From Methanomassiliicoccales archaeon (GTDB lineage: Archaea; Thermoplasmatota; Thermoplasmata; Methanomassiliicoccales; UBA472): 64,000 nt of DNA. The stretch spans positions 455,957 through 519,956 of the forward strand of contig CP058896.1 of assembly GCA_013415865.1 (NCBI GenBank), read 5' to 3'. This document shows positions 8,814-17,507 of the stretch, one piece after another. Numbering within the stretch: position 1 is the first letter of the stretch; each line of letters begins with the position of its first letter. The notes beneath the pieces were generated by a model, which saw nothing but the letters and a program-made list of their open reading frames with translations, did not search any database and was not told the DNA's origin. The position numbers were made by a program, and so were the translations under genes.

Positions 8814-9412
8814 CAGAGCTGAAGTTCAATTCTGAAGGACTGATACCCGCGATCGTACAGGACGCGGATACGAACGAGGTCCTGATGATGGCCTACATGA
8901 ACGAGGAGTCCTTCCGGCTGACGAAGGAGACGGGCCTCACTCATTTTTATTCCCGTTCGAGGCAGAAGCTTTGGAAGAAGGGCGAAACCTCTGGCCATGT
9001 GCAGAAGGTGGTCTCCATCCAGCTGGATTGCGATGCGGACACCCTTCTGGTGAGGGTGAGGCAGGAAGGGGTTGCCTGCCACCTCGACAGGATGTCCTGC
9101 TTCGAAGAGGTCATTTATGGCGATGTCGATGGCACCATGGCCATCATCCCTGAGCTGTCAAGGGTCATCAGGGACAGGAAGCTGCATCCGAAAGAGGGGA
9201 GCTATACCAACAAGCTCCTTGACGATGAGGACAAGCGGCTGAAGAAGGTCGTGGAAGAGGCTGCAGAGACCGTGCTGGCCTTCAAAGGCGGCGACCGCAA
9301 GGCCATGGCATGGGAGCTCGCGGACCTTTTGTATCATCTGATGGTCATGCTCGAGGCCTCGGACATGCGGATGGAGGATGTCTATCGGAAGCTGTCGGAG
9401 AGGAGAAGATGA
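8810..9412 (+). CDS. hisI: Bifunctional PR-AMP cyclohydrolase / PR-ATP pyrophosphohydrolase (HisIE)
   Basis: Catalyses steps 2 and 3 of histidine synthesis. The N-terminal HisI half (about residues 1-110) shows [10 protein letters not shown], the metal-binding aspartates in [13 protein letters not shown] and Cys in [11 protein letters not shown]. The C-terminal HisE half (about 115-200) shows the helical [11 protein letters not shown] and [11 protein letters not shown]. The ATG at 8810 overlaps the hisF stop (ATGA), and its stop overlaps the PHP gene in the same way. Confidence 0.95.
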   Translation: MTELKFNSEGLIPAIVQDADTNEVLMMAYMNEESFRLTKETGLTHFYSRSRQKLWKKGETSGHVQKVVSIQLDCDADTLLVRVRQEGVACHLDRMSCFEEVIYGDVDGTMAIIPELSRVIRDRKLHPKEGSYTNKLLDDEDKRLKKVVEEAAETVLAFKGGDRKAMAWELADLLYHLMVMLEASDMRMEDVYRKLSERRR

Positions 9413-10068
9413 GGATAGACCTTCATACCCACACAATATTGAGCGATGGGGAGCTGCTACCGGTCGAGCTTGCTAGGAGGGCCTTTGTAAAGGGCCACAG
9501 CGCCATAGCCTTCACGGACCACGTCGCGCTGTCGACGATGGAGCGCGTGCTGAAAGAGGCGGCCTTGGACATCGAGCTGGCGGAGACATGGGGCCTGGAG
9601 GTCCTGCTCGGCGTGGAGATTACACATGTCCCGGCCTCTAAGATCGACCAGGTGGTCTCCAAGGCCAGGAAACTTGGGGCCGAGATCGTCGTGGTCCATG
9701 GCGAGACCATCTCGGAGCCGGTGGAGAAGGGCACGAACCTTGCGGCCGTCAGCAACCCCGAGGTGGACATCCTGGCCCACCCTGGCATGATCACGGAGGA
9801 GGAGGCCGAGAGGGCCAGGACCAACGGTGTCCACCTGGAGATAACCTCAAGGTCATCGCATTGCAGGACGAACGGGCACGTTGCCTCTATCGCAAGGAGG
9901 GTCGGCGCAAAGATGGTGGTGAACACGGACGCCCACTCGCCATCCGACCTTATCAACACCGCCACAGCGCTCATGGTCGCGCAAGGGGCCGGCCTGAGCA
10001 GGAAGGAGGCCGAGGAGGCCGTCATGGTCAATCCGGCCGAGCTTGTAAAAAGGAGGAGGTCGAGATGA
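9409..10068 (+). CDS. PHP-family phosphatase, probable histidinol-phosphatase
   Basis: A 219-residue PHP-domain metallophosphoesterase with the expected metal ligands: [12 protein letters not shown] (residues 4-15), FTDH, GVEITH, VVHGE, LAHPGM and NTDAHSP. It is embedded by ATGA overlaps between hisIE and lysC. The operon otherwise lacks a histidinol-phosphate phosphatase, and PHP proteins fill that role in several lineages, so this function is a good inference from context. Residues do not by themselves prove the substrate. Confidence 0.8.
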   Translation: MRIDLHTHTILSDGELLPVELARRAFVKGHSAIAFTDHVALSTMERVLKEAALDIELAETWGLEVLLGVEITHVPASKIDQVVSKARKLGAEIVVVHGETISEPVEKGTNLAAVSNPEVDILAHPGMITEEEAERARTNGVHLEITSRSSHCRTNGHVASIARRVGAKMVVNTDAHSPSDLINTATALMVAQGAGLSRKEAEEAVMVNPAELVKRRRSR

Positions 10069-11432
10069 AGGTGCTGAAGTTCGGAGGAAGCTCGCTGAAG
10101 ACCGCGCAGTCCATGCTGGAGGTCGGCAACATCATCGCGTCCGAGGTGGGTAGGAAGGTGGTGGTGGTCAGCGCAGTGTCGGGCGTTACAGAATCGTTGC
10201 TGGACTTTATTTCCGTCCCTAGGAAAGAAGAGGAGGTCAAGGCCTTCGTGAAGAGATTGAGGGACATGCACGTATCATTGCTGACCGAGGCGATAAAGGA
10301 CGAGAAGATAAGAGAGGAGGGCATCGACCGGATCGACAAGAAGCTCGTCCGGCTGGAGCGCATGCTGTACGGCATCAGCTACCTCGAAGAGGTCACGCCC
10401 AAGACCAAAGACTTCGTGCAGTGCTATGGCGAGAGGTTGAGCGTCATCCTGGTGGCGGCGATGCTCAACGACATGGGAGTGAGGTCCGTCCCGTGTGATG
10501 CAGACCAGCTCGGGATAATGACCGATGGGCAGTACGGTACGGCCACCGCGGACCTTGACGCTACGCGCTGGAGCATAGTACCAAAGGTCCAAGAGATGTT
10601 CTATGCTGGCCTGACACCTATAGTGACGGGGTTCTTTGGAATAGGGCCTGATGGTTCGGTCACCGTGTTCGGACGGAACGGGTCGGACTACTCGGCAGCG
10701 GCCATAGCCAACGCCCTGGATGCGGAGGTGTTGGAGATCTGGAAGGACGTCGATGGTTTCATGACAGTGGACCCAAAGATCGTCCCTGAGGCCGTCCCCA
10801 TCAAGGTGCTCTCATATGATGAGGCTGCCGAGCTCGCGTACTTTGGCGCAAAGGTCCTGCATCCGATGACGGTCGAACCGGCAAGGGCAAAGAACATCAA
10901 GATAAAGGTGAAGAACGTCTTCAACCCTCAGGCCGAGGGGACCGTCATCCAACAGAAATCCGACGAGCACCTTGACCGCATCAAGAGCATCTCCTGCATG
11001 AGGAACCTCGCCATCGTGAAGGTCTTCGGGGAGGGGGCCGGTTATCGGACCGGTGTCATGTCCGTCATCTCACAGCGCTTGAGCGAGGGCGATGTGAACA
11101 TATATTCAGCGGTCACATCCCAGACCTGCATAGCGCTGCTGATAGACAGGAAGGACCTTTCCAAGGCAAAAAAGATCCTCGCGGACATCAGGGAGGGCTT
11201 CATCTCCAAGATCGAGACCAATGATGACCTCGCCCTGCTCTGCATAGTCGGTGAGGGGCTTGGATATAGCAAGGGCATTGCCAGCCGCGTGTTCAATGCC
11301 GTCGCTAGGGAAGGGGCCAGCATAGGTCTGATCTCGGCCGGCGCATCGCTGGTCGCGTATCATTTCACGGTCGACAAGAAGGACCTGGAGAAGGTCACCA
11401 GGGCGGTGCACAAGGAGTTCTTCGGGTGCTGA
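10065..11432 (+). CDS. lysC: Aspartate kinase with C-terminal ACT domains
   Basis: Phosphorylates aspartate, feeding the Asd reaction encoded at the left end of the window. The 455-residue protein begins [17 protein letters not shown], shows the kinase signature FGRNGSDYSAAAIANAL near residue 205, and has two ACT domains (about residues 310-455; VKVFGEGAGYRTGVMSVIS and CIVGEGLGYSKGIASRVF), so end-product feedback inhibition is likely. It starts inside the PHP stop codon (ATGA) and is followed one base later by pheA. Confidence 0.95.
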   Translation: MKVLKFGGSSLKTAQSMLEVGNIIASEVGRKVVVVSAVSGVTESLLDFISVPRKEEEVKAFVKRLRDMHVSLLTEAIKDEKIREEGIDRIDKKLVRLERMLYGISYLEEVTPKTKDFVQCYGERLSVILVAAMLNDMGVRSVPCDADQLGIMTDGQYGTATADLDATRWSIVPKVQEMFYAGLTPIVTGFFGIGPDGSVTVFGRNGSDYSAAAIANALDAEVLEIWKDVDGFMTVDPKIVPEAVPIKVLSYDEAAELAYFGAKVLHPMTVEPARAKNIKIKVKNVFNPQAEGTVIQQKSDEHLDRIKSISCMRNLAIVKVFGEGAGYRTGVMSVISQRLSEGDVNIYSAVTSQTCIALLIDRKDLSKAKKILADIREGFISKIETNDDLALLCIVGEGLGYSKGIASRVFNAVAREGASIGLISAGASLVAYHFTVDKKDLEKVTRAVHKEFFGC

Positions 11433-11433
11433 T

Positions 11434-12279
11434 ATGAAGGTTAAGGTAGCGTTCCAGGGGGTCCATGGCGCTTACAGCGAGGATGCGATATTCCGCTACT
11501 TTGGTGAAGGGACCGACACCCTGCCCTGCGCAGAGTTCGTCGACCTTTTCCAGGCGGTCGACAGGGGATCGGCGACGCACGGGGTTCTCCCGGTAGAGAA
11601 CTCGATAGAGGGGTCGGTGACCGTCGCCAACGACCTCCTGCTGGAGAGCGACCTCACGGTCGTCGGGGAGGTGCTTGTGTGGGTCAGGCATTGCCTCATC
11701 GGCCATCCTGGGGCGACCTTGGAGATGATAAGGAAGGTGTACAGCCACCCGCAGGCGCTTGGGCAATGCATGAACTACCTATCAAAACATCCTGAATGGG
11801 AGAAGGTCCCGAGCTTTGACACCGCCGGGAGCGTCAGGATGATAAAGGAGAGGGGGTCGTTGGATGAGGCCGCCATCGCCTCGAGGAGGGCGGCCGAGCA
11901 TTATGGCATGAAGGTGCTCAAGGAGGATATCCAGAACCATGCAAGAAATTTCACGAGGTTCTTTGTGCTCGAGAAGAACCCGCCCGTGAACATGCCGGGG
12001 GACAAGACGTCCCTGGCCTTCACGACGAAGAATGTCCCAGGGGCCCTCCATAAGTGCATCGGGGCCTTCGCTGAGCATGGGGTGAACATCACCAAGCTGG
12101 AATCAAGGCCTCGGCGAGAGAGGACCTGGGAGTATGTGTTCTATGTTGATATCGATGGCCATATCTCCGAACCTGAAGTAAAGGAGGCCTTGATAGACCT
12201 CATGAGGAAGGCGTCCTTCGTCAAGATCTTCGGCTCTTACAACAAAGCAAGACCGTTGGAAGGCATTGACAAAGGCTGA
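11434..12279 (+). CDS. pheA: Prephenate dehydratase with ACT domain (PheA)
   Basis: Converts prephenate to phenylpyruvate. The 281-residue protein has the catalytic domain (about 1-185; FQGVHGAYSEDA, LPVENSIEGSV, and the catalytic Thr-Arg-Phe in NFTRFFVLE) and a C-terminal ACT domain with the phenylalanine-binding ESRPRRERTWEY motif. It is monofunctional. The ATG at 11434 is one base after the lysC stop. It closes the long amino-acid operon. Confidence 0.95.
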   Translation: MKVKVAFQGVHGAYSEDAIFRYFGEGTDTLPCAEFVDLFQAVDRGSATHGVLPVENSIEGSVTVANDLLLESDLTVVGEVLVWVRHCLIGHPGATLEMIRKVYSHPQALGQCMNYLSKHPEWEKVPSFDTAGSVRMIKERGSLDEAAIASRRAAEHYGMKVLKEDIQNHARNFTRFFVLEKNPPVNMPGDKTSLAFTTKNVPGALHKCIGAFAEHGVNITKLESRPRRERTWEYVFYVDIDGHISEPEVKEALIDLMRKASFVKIFGSYNKARPLEGIDKG

Positions 12280-12286
12280 AGATCAA

Positions 12287-12303
12287 GGGAGAGGCCCCTC
12301 CCT
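12287..12303 (+). terminator. Possible stem-loop terminator after pheA
   Basis: GGGAGAGGCCCCTCCC can form a GC-rich hairpin with one mismatch seven bases after the pheA stop. It is followed by a T-rich then AT-rich stretch up to the convergent flavin reductase gene. Archaeal termination relies mainly on T-runs, so the hairpin's role is uncertain. Confidence 0.35.
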
Positions 12304-12420
12304 CAACAAGGCATCACTTTAATCTAATTTAATTAATAACATTATTAAAATTAAAATATAGGCCATGAATGAAAGGATGAGCGTGGAAGCATGCTTATCC
12401 AAATATATCTCCGCTCATTA

Positions 12421-12960
12421 TCATTCTATCTTCTTGATCATCGGGCCCGCAGTTCTGAACTCCCCGTCCCAGAAAAGCAAGGCCTTCGACCTGTCATAAT
12501 CGACGACCGCATCGGTATGGACTATCTTTCCTAGATACCAGGTATGATCCCCCTTCTCAAAGGACTCCAACTTCTTGCATTCGATGTTCATCAGGGCCTC
12601 TTTTATCTTTGGAGACCTCACCCTCTTGCCAGGTTCAGCAGTAAGGCCCGCCTCTGTGAACTTATCCGTCCTTTTCCCGCTCTTGCTTCCGCAGATGATG
12701 ACGGCCTCGAGCATGTCCTTGCCTGGAACGTTGATGACAAAATCGTCGTTCTCCTCTAGTAACTTGTAAGATTGCCTTGACGTCATGACCCCGATACCGA
12801 TTATCGGAGGCTTGAGCGAGAACATGTTGAACATTCCCACCGTGATTATGTTCTTCTCCTTTCCTTCCTTGTCCCCAATGGATACAAGCAATACAGGGGC
12901 CGGTGGGAGCATCTGCACGGCCTCCATATGTTGTACATCCACCTTCTCTAAGTCGGTCAT
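12421..12960 (-). CDS. Flavin reductase-like FMN-binding protein (flavoredoxin family), copy 1
   Basis: A 179-residue split-beta-barrel flavin-binding protein of the flavin reductase/flavoredoxin family. Typical features are NIITVGMFNMFSLKPPIIGI, FVINVPGKDMLEAVIICG and a C-terminal HTWYLGKIV. The ATG at 12960 is preferred over the upstream TTG because AGGTG sits 7 nt upstream and this start matches the N-terminus of the neighbouring paralog. It is probably an electron carrier or flavin reductase; the partner is unknown. Confidence 0.82.
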   Translation of the reverse strand: MTDLEKVDVQHMEAVQMLPPAPVLLVSIGDKEGKEKNIITVGMFNMFSLKPPIIGIGVMTSRQSYKLLEENDDFVINVPGKDMLEAVIICGSKSGKRTDKFTEAGLTAEPGKRVRSPKIKEALMNIECKKLESFEKGDHTWYLGKIVHTDAVVDYDRSKALLFWDGEFRTAGPMIKKIE

Positions 12961-13020
12961 CGATGACACCTGAGCTACAATTTGGTACTGGCGGGATAAT
13001 AAGTTTTGCATTGTGCGGTT

Positions 13021-13554
13021 TCATCGTCTTCTGATGATGTCGCCTAAGACACGGAACTCTCCAGACCAGTACATCAACGCCTTCTCTCTGGGAGCGCCTT
13101 CCTCCATCTCCGCGTGGACGACCTCCCCCAAGAACCATGTGTGGTCCCCCGCATCCACCTTATTGACCTTCCTGCATTCCAGGTTGACCATGCAATCCTT
13201 AATGACGGGGGAATTGATCTTTTTGCCCTTCGAAAAAGAGAATCCGCACTCCTCGAACTTGTCAACATCCCTGCCAGACTTTTGGCCACAGTAAAGGACC
13301 TCCTCTACAAGGTCCTTCTGAGGCACATTGATGGAAAAATCATCACAACGGTCGAACAGACCATAGCTGTACCTCGTTGGTGATATCCCAACACCTAGGA
13401 CAGGAGGGTTGAAAGAGAACATGTGGACCAGCACGACGGTCAGGACGTTCCTCTGTCCGCCCTCGGCCCCGTCCCCCACGGCCGCCAGGACCACGGGATA
13501 TGCTGGGAATGCCCTACATGCCCAAATGGGATTGACCTCGTTCTTTTGACCCAT
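13021..13554 (-). CDS. Flavin reductase-like FMN-binding protein, copy 2
   Basis: A 177-residue paralog of the adjacent downstream gene, alignable over its whole length (VVLAAVGD, NVLTVVLVHMFSFNPPVLGV, FSINVPQKDLVEEVLYCGQKSG, HTWFLGEVV). The start at 13554 is chosen because the TATA-like element at 13583-13594 would place transcription start about 8 nt upstream of it, inside the longer frames. The two copies run in the same direction 60 bp apart and look like a tandem duplication that has diverged considerably. Confidence 0.82.
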   Translation of the reverse strand: MGQKNEVNPIWACRAFPAYPVVLAAVGDGAEGGQRNVLTVVLVHMFSFNPPVLGVGISPTRYSYGLFDRCDDFSINVPQKDLVEEVLYCGQKSGRDVDKFEECGFSFSKGKKINSPVIKDCMVNLECRKVNKVDAGDHTWFLGEVVHAEMEEGAPREKALMYWSGEFRVLGDIIRRR

Positions 13555-13582
13555 GATATTTTCGGGGGGCATTAGTTGACCG

Positions 13583-13594
13583 TTTAAAATAATA
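13583..13594 (-). promoter_or_regulatory. TATA box for flavin reductase copy 2
   Basis: TATTATTTTAAA on the - strand, about 33 bp before the ATG at 13554. The predicted transcript has a very short leader. Confidence 0.45.
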
Positions 13595-13670
13595 CTTTCG
13601 AAAAACCTTCTTAAAATGTGAAAATTCGTCCTTTTTTCAGATCTTGCTGCAGAGGTCATGAGTCAACGGA

Positions 13671-13683
13671 ATAAAAATTTAAA
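13671..13683 (+). promoter_or_regulatory. TATA box for MTA phosphorylase
   Basis: ATAAAAATTTAAA on the + strand. Transcription start near 13703 implies an essentially leaderless mRNA for the ATG at 13710. Confidence 0.55.
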
Positions 13684-13709
13684 TGAGATGTGCATCCACA
13701 ATTGATAAA

Positions 13710-14495
13710 ATGAAGGCCAGGATAGGGATCGTGGGCGGGACCGGTGTGTACGATCCAGATGTGTTCGAGCTTGAGGAGACGGTCAGACCTCACACACCAT
13801 ATGGTCTGCCGTCAGACGAGATTCAGATCGGTACGATAAAGGGGACGAGGGTCGCGTTCATGCAAAGGCACGGCAAAGGACACATTTACCCTCCCCATAT
13901 GGTCAATTACAGGGCGAACATCTGGGCGCTCAAACAGGTGGGCGTGGAGAGGATAATATCCCCCTGTGCGGTCGGCTCGTTGCAGGAAGAGTTTGAACCT
14001 GGTGAGATCGTGATCGTAGACCAGTTCATAGACCTGACCAAGAAAAGGGATTACACCTTTTATAATGGCCCGAAGACCGTCCACATCTCGACCGCGGACC
14101 CTTTCTGCCCTGAGCTGGCATCGATATTTTCGCGAGAGGCCAAGAAGGCGAAGATCAAGTTCCATCAGAAAGGGACGTATGTCTGCATAGAAGGACCGAG
14201 GTTCTCGACCAGGGCCGAGAGCCAGATGTACAGGGCGTTCGCGGACGTGATCGGGATGACGCTTGTTCCTGAATGCCAGCTCGCGAGAGAGATGGAGATG
14301 TGCTATTGCAGCCTTGCGATGATAACGGACTATGATGTCTGGGCCGACCATCCTGTCGACACCGCTACCGTCCTCAGGACCATGTCGGAGAACGTCGATA
14401 AGATCAGGGCCTTGATCTCCTCAGCTCTCCCAAAGATACCTGAGGAAAGAAAGAAATGCGCCTGCCCGGACACGCTCAGGGCTGCGGGCGCGTAA
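13710..14495 (+). CDS. mtnP: S-methyl-5'-thioadenosine phosphorylase (MtnP)
   Basis: Cleaves methylthioadenosine with phosphate to adenine and methylthioribose-1-phosphate. The 261-residue PNP/MTAP-family protein shows GIVGGTGVYDPDVF, the phosphate site RHGKGHIYPPHMVNYRAN and GPRFSTRAES. The segment ITDYDVW retains the two aspartates that select 6-aminopurines, favouring MTA over methylthioinosine. I use the ATG at 13710 because the TATA box overlaps the longer frame. It recycles a product of SAM metabolism. Confidence 0.92.
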   Translation: MKARIGIVGGTGVYDPDVFELEETVRPHTPYGLPSDEIQIGTIKGTRVAFMQRHGKGHIYPPHMVNYRANIWALKQVGVERIISPCAVGSLQEEFEPGEIVIVDQFIDLTKKRDYTFYNGPKTVHISTADPFCPELASIFSREAKKAKIKFHQKGTYVCIEGPRFSTRAESQMYRAFADVIGMTLVPECQLAREMEMCYCSLAMITDYDVWADHPVDTATVLRTMSENVDKIRALISSALPKIPEERKKCACPDTLRAAGA

Positions 14496-14511
14496 ATATA
14501 CGATGCGGGCC

Positions 14512-14901
14512 TCACTTGGCCTGCTCGATCAACTTTTTATATGTGGCCGCATCCATCAAAGATGAGAGCTCCGACGGGTCGTCCATTTTTATGACAGCTA
14601 TCCATCCATCTTCGTATGGGCTCTTATTTATCACCTGAGGGTCCTCCTCCAACGGCGAGTTGATGTCCACCACTTCGCCGGAGACAGGAGCATAGACGTC
14701 CGCTGTGTTCTTTACGCTCTCGACTATCCCTAAGACCTCCCCCTTTTTCACTTTCTGTCCCTTGGTTGGCAGTTGAATGAACGCCAGCTCTGTCAGCTGA
14801 TGCTGGGCGTGGTCGGTGATGCCTACCCTCGCCATCTCGCCCTCTGCCTTAACCCATTCATGGTCTTTGGAATACCTCAGCCCTTCCCTTACATCGCTCA
14901 T
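14512..14901 (-). CDS. gcvH: Glycine cleavage H-protein (GcvH-like)
   Basis: A 129-residue lipoyl-carrier protein. It has KDHEWVKAEGEMARVGITDHA and the lipoylation site ESVKNTADVYAPVSGEV, with the target lysine near residue 61. The ATG at 14901 has GAGGTTGAT upstream. No gcvT, gcvP or lipoate ligase gene lies nearby, so it is an orphan here; partners may be elsewhere, or it may serve another lipoyl-dependent reaction. It is convergent with mtnP, 16 bp apart. Confidence 0.92.
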   Translation of the reverse strand: MSDVREGLRYSKDHEWVKAEGEMARVGITDHAQHQLTELAFIQLPTKGQKVKKGEVLGIVESVKNTADVYAPVSGEVVDINSPLEEDPQVINKSPYEDGWIAVIKMDDPSELSSLMDAATYKKLIEQAK

Positions 14902-15274
14902 CGGATCAACCTCATCTAGAGCATTTTTCAATCAATAAAAACTTATGGATTGGGTCTTTAAATGATAAGAAGGGGGGATGATTTTTTCATTCCTAGGCCT
15001 GTTTACATCATTTTTTTCATGAACTATTGGTGATGAGATTAAAAAAAGCCTACAATGCTGTGGTAAGTACAGGACCTTGGATCGCCCCACGGTGTTACCT
15101 ACCTCATCGAAAGCCGCTCTTGATGATGTCTTTATTGAGTTGATTCCGCTTCTAATCCGGAACCAGAGATGTGGATGGGGCATGTCACGGTTTTCCTTCC
15201 ATCGCTGTTCTATTTGACCTACTGGTAATCCTACTGATAATAATTATATAACAGGGGCCATGTTCGAAAGTTCA
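14902..15274. other. AT-rich intergenic region between gcvH and hypF
   Basis: About 370 bp holding the divergent promoters of gcvH (ATTTAAAG near 14958-14966, - strand) and hypF. A further TATA-like stretch (GATTAAAAAAAGC near 15037) faces the centre, where an imperfect inverted repeat GGTAA...TTACC (about 15061-15101) could fold. No convincing protein gene: the 83-codon frame on the - strand is low complexity and lacks a ribosome site. A small RNA is possible but unsupported. Confidence 0.4.
15241..15250 (+). promoter_or_regulatory. TATA box of hypF
   Basis: TAATTATATA; transcription start near 15272 implies a leaderless start at the ATG of 15275 rather than at 15260. Confidence 0.55.
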
Positions 15275-17461
15275 ATGAAAATAACCATCCATGGGGTCGT
15301 CCAGGGGGTCGGTTTCAGGCCGACCGTTCACAGGATAGCCACTAGGATGGGGTTGAATGGATACGTTCAGAACAATGGGTCCAATGTCGTCATCGAGATC
15401 GATGGTGACCCATCAGAGTTCCTCTCCCATCTGATGTCCGAGCTCCCTCCCTTGGCAAAACTGGATGATATATCGGTGGACGAGGGGACTATGGATGAAG
15501 AGATCAAGAAGGGCGGATTTCGGATCATCGAGAGCGGGCAGGGGGAGAAGGGGGTCGCGATCCCGAACGACCACTCGATATGTGACAATTGTATCAAGGA
15601 GATGTTCGATCCAAAGGACCGAAGATACCTATACCCGTTCACAAACTGTACGGACTGCGGGGCAAGGTTCACGATAATCGATGACCTGCCCTATGACCGT
15701 GAGAAGACCTCGATGAGGTCTTTCCAGATGTGCGATGAGTGCAGAAAAGAGTACGAGGACCCGACCGACAGAAGGTTCCATCATCAGACCATTTCCTGCA
15801 AGGTCTGCGGGCCATCGTATTACGTGTTGGATAAAAACGGGGCCCCGATAGAGGGGGACCCTGCCACTTTGTTCGCTCAAGCTCTCTCCGAAGGCAAGGT
15901 CGGGATCATCAAGAGCTGGGGTGGCATGCATATCTGTTCTTCGCTCGACAATCTCCGCCATTTGAGAGAATGGTACCGAAGAAAGGAGAAACCTTTCGCC
16001 ATAATGGTCCGGGACCTTGACGCTGTCTTTAGATACTCGAGACCAACAAAGAAGGAGATCGAGCTTCTCACCTCGGGCCACCGACCGATCGTTCTGGTCG
16101 AAAAGGTCAGGAACGCCCTCACCGAGCTTGTCTCCCCCGGTCTCGGGAACATAGGCATATTCCTCCCCTACACCGAGATGCAGCACATACTATTCTCGAA
16201 GCTTAGGTTCGATGCCCTGGTGATGACCTCGGCGAACGTTCCTGGCGAGCCTATGGTGCTGACGGACAAGGGGGCTCTCGCCCTCGGTGCTGATGTATAC
16301 CTTATGCATAACAGGGAGATATTCAACCGATGTGATGACTCAGTGGTAAGGACCTACGGTGACCGGACCTTTTTTATAAGAAGGTCAAGGGGGCATGTGC
16401 CGTTCAACATATCATTTCCATTGAAAGGGACGGCGATCGGCCTTGGAGCGCAGGAGAACATTGTCGGTTCCTTGGCCTTCAAGGGAAGGCTCCATTGTAC
16501 CCAGTACATCGGGGATTCGAGCTCTGCCGGTGTCCTGGAATATCTTGAAGGGGCCATAGGGCATCTCAGGAACATGCTGGGAGCAGAGAAAATCGATGCT
16601 ATCGGCATCGACCTTCATCCTGGATATTCGACAAGACGTCTCGGGATGAGGTTATCCTCTGAGACCGGTGCCCGGGTCGTGGAGGTCCAGCATCATTGGG
16701 CACATGGGCTCGCACTTATGCTGGATAATGGTCTTGATGACCTGGTCACGATAGCGATCGACGGTACCGGCTATGGAACAGACGGGAAGGCGTGGGGCGG
16801 TGAGGTCCTGGACTGCAGCCCAACGGGCTTCGAGAGGGTCGGTCATCTTCAAGAGGTTCCCCTGCTCGGAGGGGAGAAGGCCGTCTATGACATCAGACGG
16901 CTCGTGTTCGCAATAGAGAGTTTGTTAGGTCGGGACGGGTCTCATTTCTCTGGCAAGGATGCTGAGCTTTTCATGAAGATGCTCCCAAGGAGCACCACCT
17001 CAACGAGCCTTGGCAGGCTCATGGACGCTGTGTCGTGCGCACTGGGTGTATGCATGTATCGTAGCTATGATGGGGAGCCGGCGATGAAGTTGGAGCCATT
17101 GCTGGCCACGGGGAAGGTGGACAGGTCTTTGAGACCGATGAGGGAAGGAGATGTGATCAGGTCGGTCGAGATGTTCTCGTATATCTTGGACCGAAAAGGG
17201 ACCAGGGAGGATGTTGCCGCGACCTTCATTCATGCTGTACTTGAGGGGCTGGTCGACATCGCGGCCGAGCGGGCGAAGGAGAAGGGCGCCAAGGTCATAG
17301 GGGTGACGGGCGGGGTCAGCTACAACAGCACGGTCGCAAGGTGGCTGGAGGAGATGGCGACGGACCGGGGCCTCAGCACCGTATTTCCAAAGGACCTTCC
17401 GAACGGGGACGGATGCATCTCGGCAGGCCAATGCCTTGCTGCGTTGGCATACGTCAGATGA
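15275..17461 (+). CDS. hypF: Carbamoyltransferase HypF, [NiFe]-hydrogenase maturation
   Basis: Transfers the carbamoyl group that becomes the cyanide ligand of [NiFe] hydrogenase. The 728-residue protein has the full order: acylphosphatase domain (GVVQGVGFRPTVHRIA, residues about 6-90), two zinc-finger pairs (CDNC...CTDC and CDEC...CKVC, about 105-180), YrdC-like domain (about 190-370) and Kae1/TobZ-like carbamoyltransferase domain (VEVQHHWAHG, IAIDGTGYGTDGKAWGGE, VTGGVSYN). No other hyp gene is in the window. It implies the organism makes a [NiFe] hydrogenase, consistent with the cobalt/nickel transporter near 52-54 kb. Confidence 0.96.
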   Translation: MKITIHGVVQGVGFRPTVHRIATRMGLNGYVQNNGSNVVIEIDGDPSEFLSHLMSELPPLAKLDDISVDEGTMDEEIKKGGFRIIESGQGEKGVAIPNDHSICDNCIKEMFDPKDRRYLYPFTNCTDCGARFTIIDDLPYDREKTSMRSFQMCDECRKEYEDPTDRRFHHQTISCKVCGPSYYVLDKNGAPIEGDPATLFAQALSEGKVGIIKSWGGMHICSSLDNLRHLREWYRRKEKPFAIMVRDLDAVFRYSRPTKKEIELLTSGHRPIVLVEKVRNALTELVSPGLGNIGIFLPYTEMQHILFSKLRFDALVMTSANVPGEPMVLTDKGALALGADVYLMHNREIFNRCDDSVVRTYGDRTFFIRRSRGHVPFNISFPLKGTAIGLGAQENIVGSLAFKGRLHCTQYIGDSSSAGVLEYLEGAIGHLRNMLGAEKIDAIGIDLHPGYSTRRLGMRLSSETGARVVEVQHHWAHGLALMLDNGLDDLVTIAIDGTGYGTDGKAWGGEVLDCSPTGFERVGHLQEVPLLGGEKAVYDIRRLVFAIESLLGRDGSHFSGKDAELFMKMLPRSTTSTSLGRLMDAVSCALGVCMYRSYDGEPAMKLEPLLATGKVDRSLRPMREGDVIRSVEMFSYILDRKGTREDVAATFIHAVLEGLVDIAAERAKEKGAKVIGVTGGVSYNSTVARWLEEMATDRGLSTVFPKDLPNGDGCISAGQCLAALAYVR

Positions 17462-17474
17462 TCGTGCTGGCACA

Positions 17475-17486
17475 TTTTTAAAATAA
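17475..17486 (+). promoter_or_regulatory. TATA box of the ApgM-like gene
   Basis: TTTTTAAAATAA lies about 26 bp before the ATG at 17508, predicting a leaderless mRNA. Confidence 0.5.
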
Positions 17487-17507
17487 TATCATGGACATGC
17501 TGTATGG

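Noticed and set aside
12365-12499. Small + strand ORF (about 44 codons) after an AT-rich promoter-like stretch downstream of pheA
   Set aside because: It mostly reads antisense through the 3' end of the flavin reductase gene, has no ribosome site and no family resemblance.
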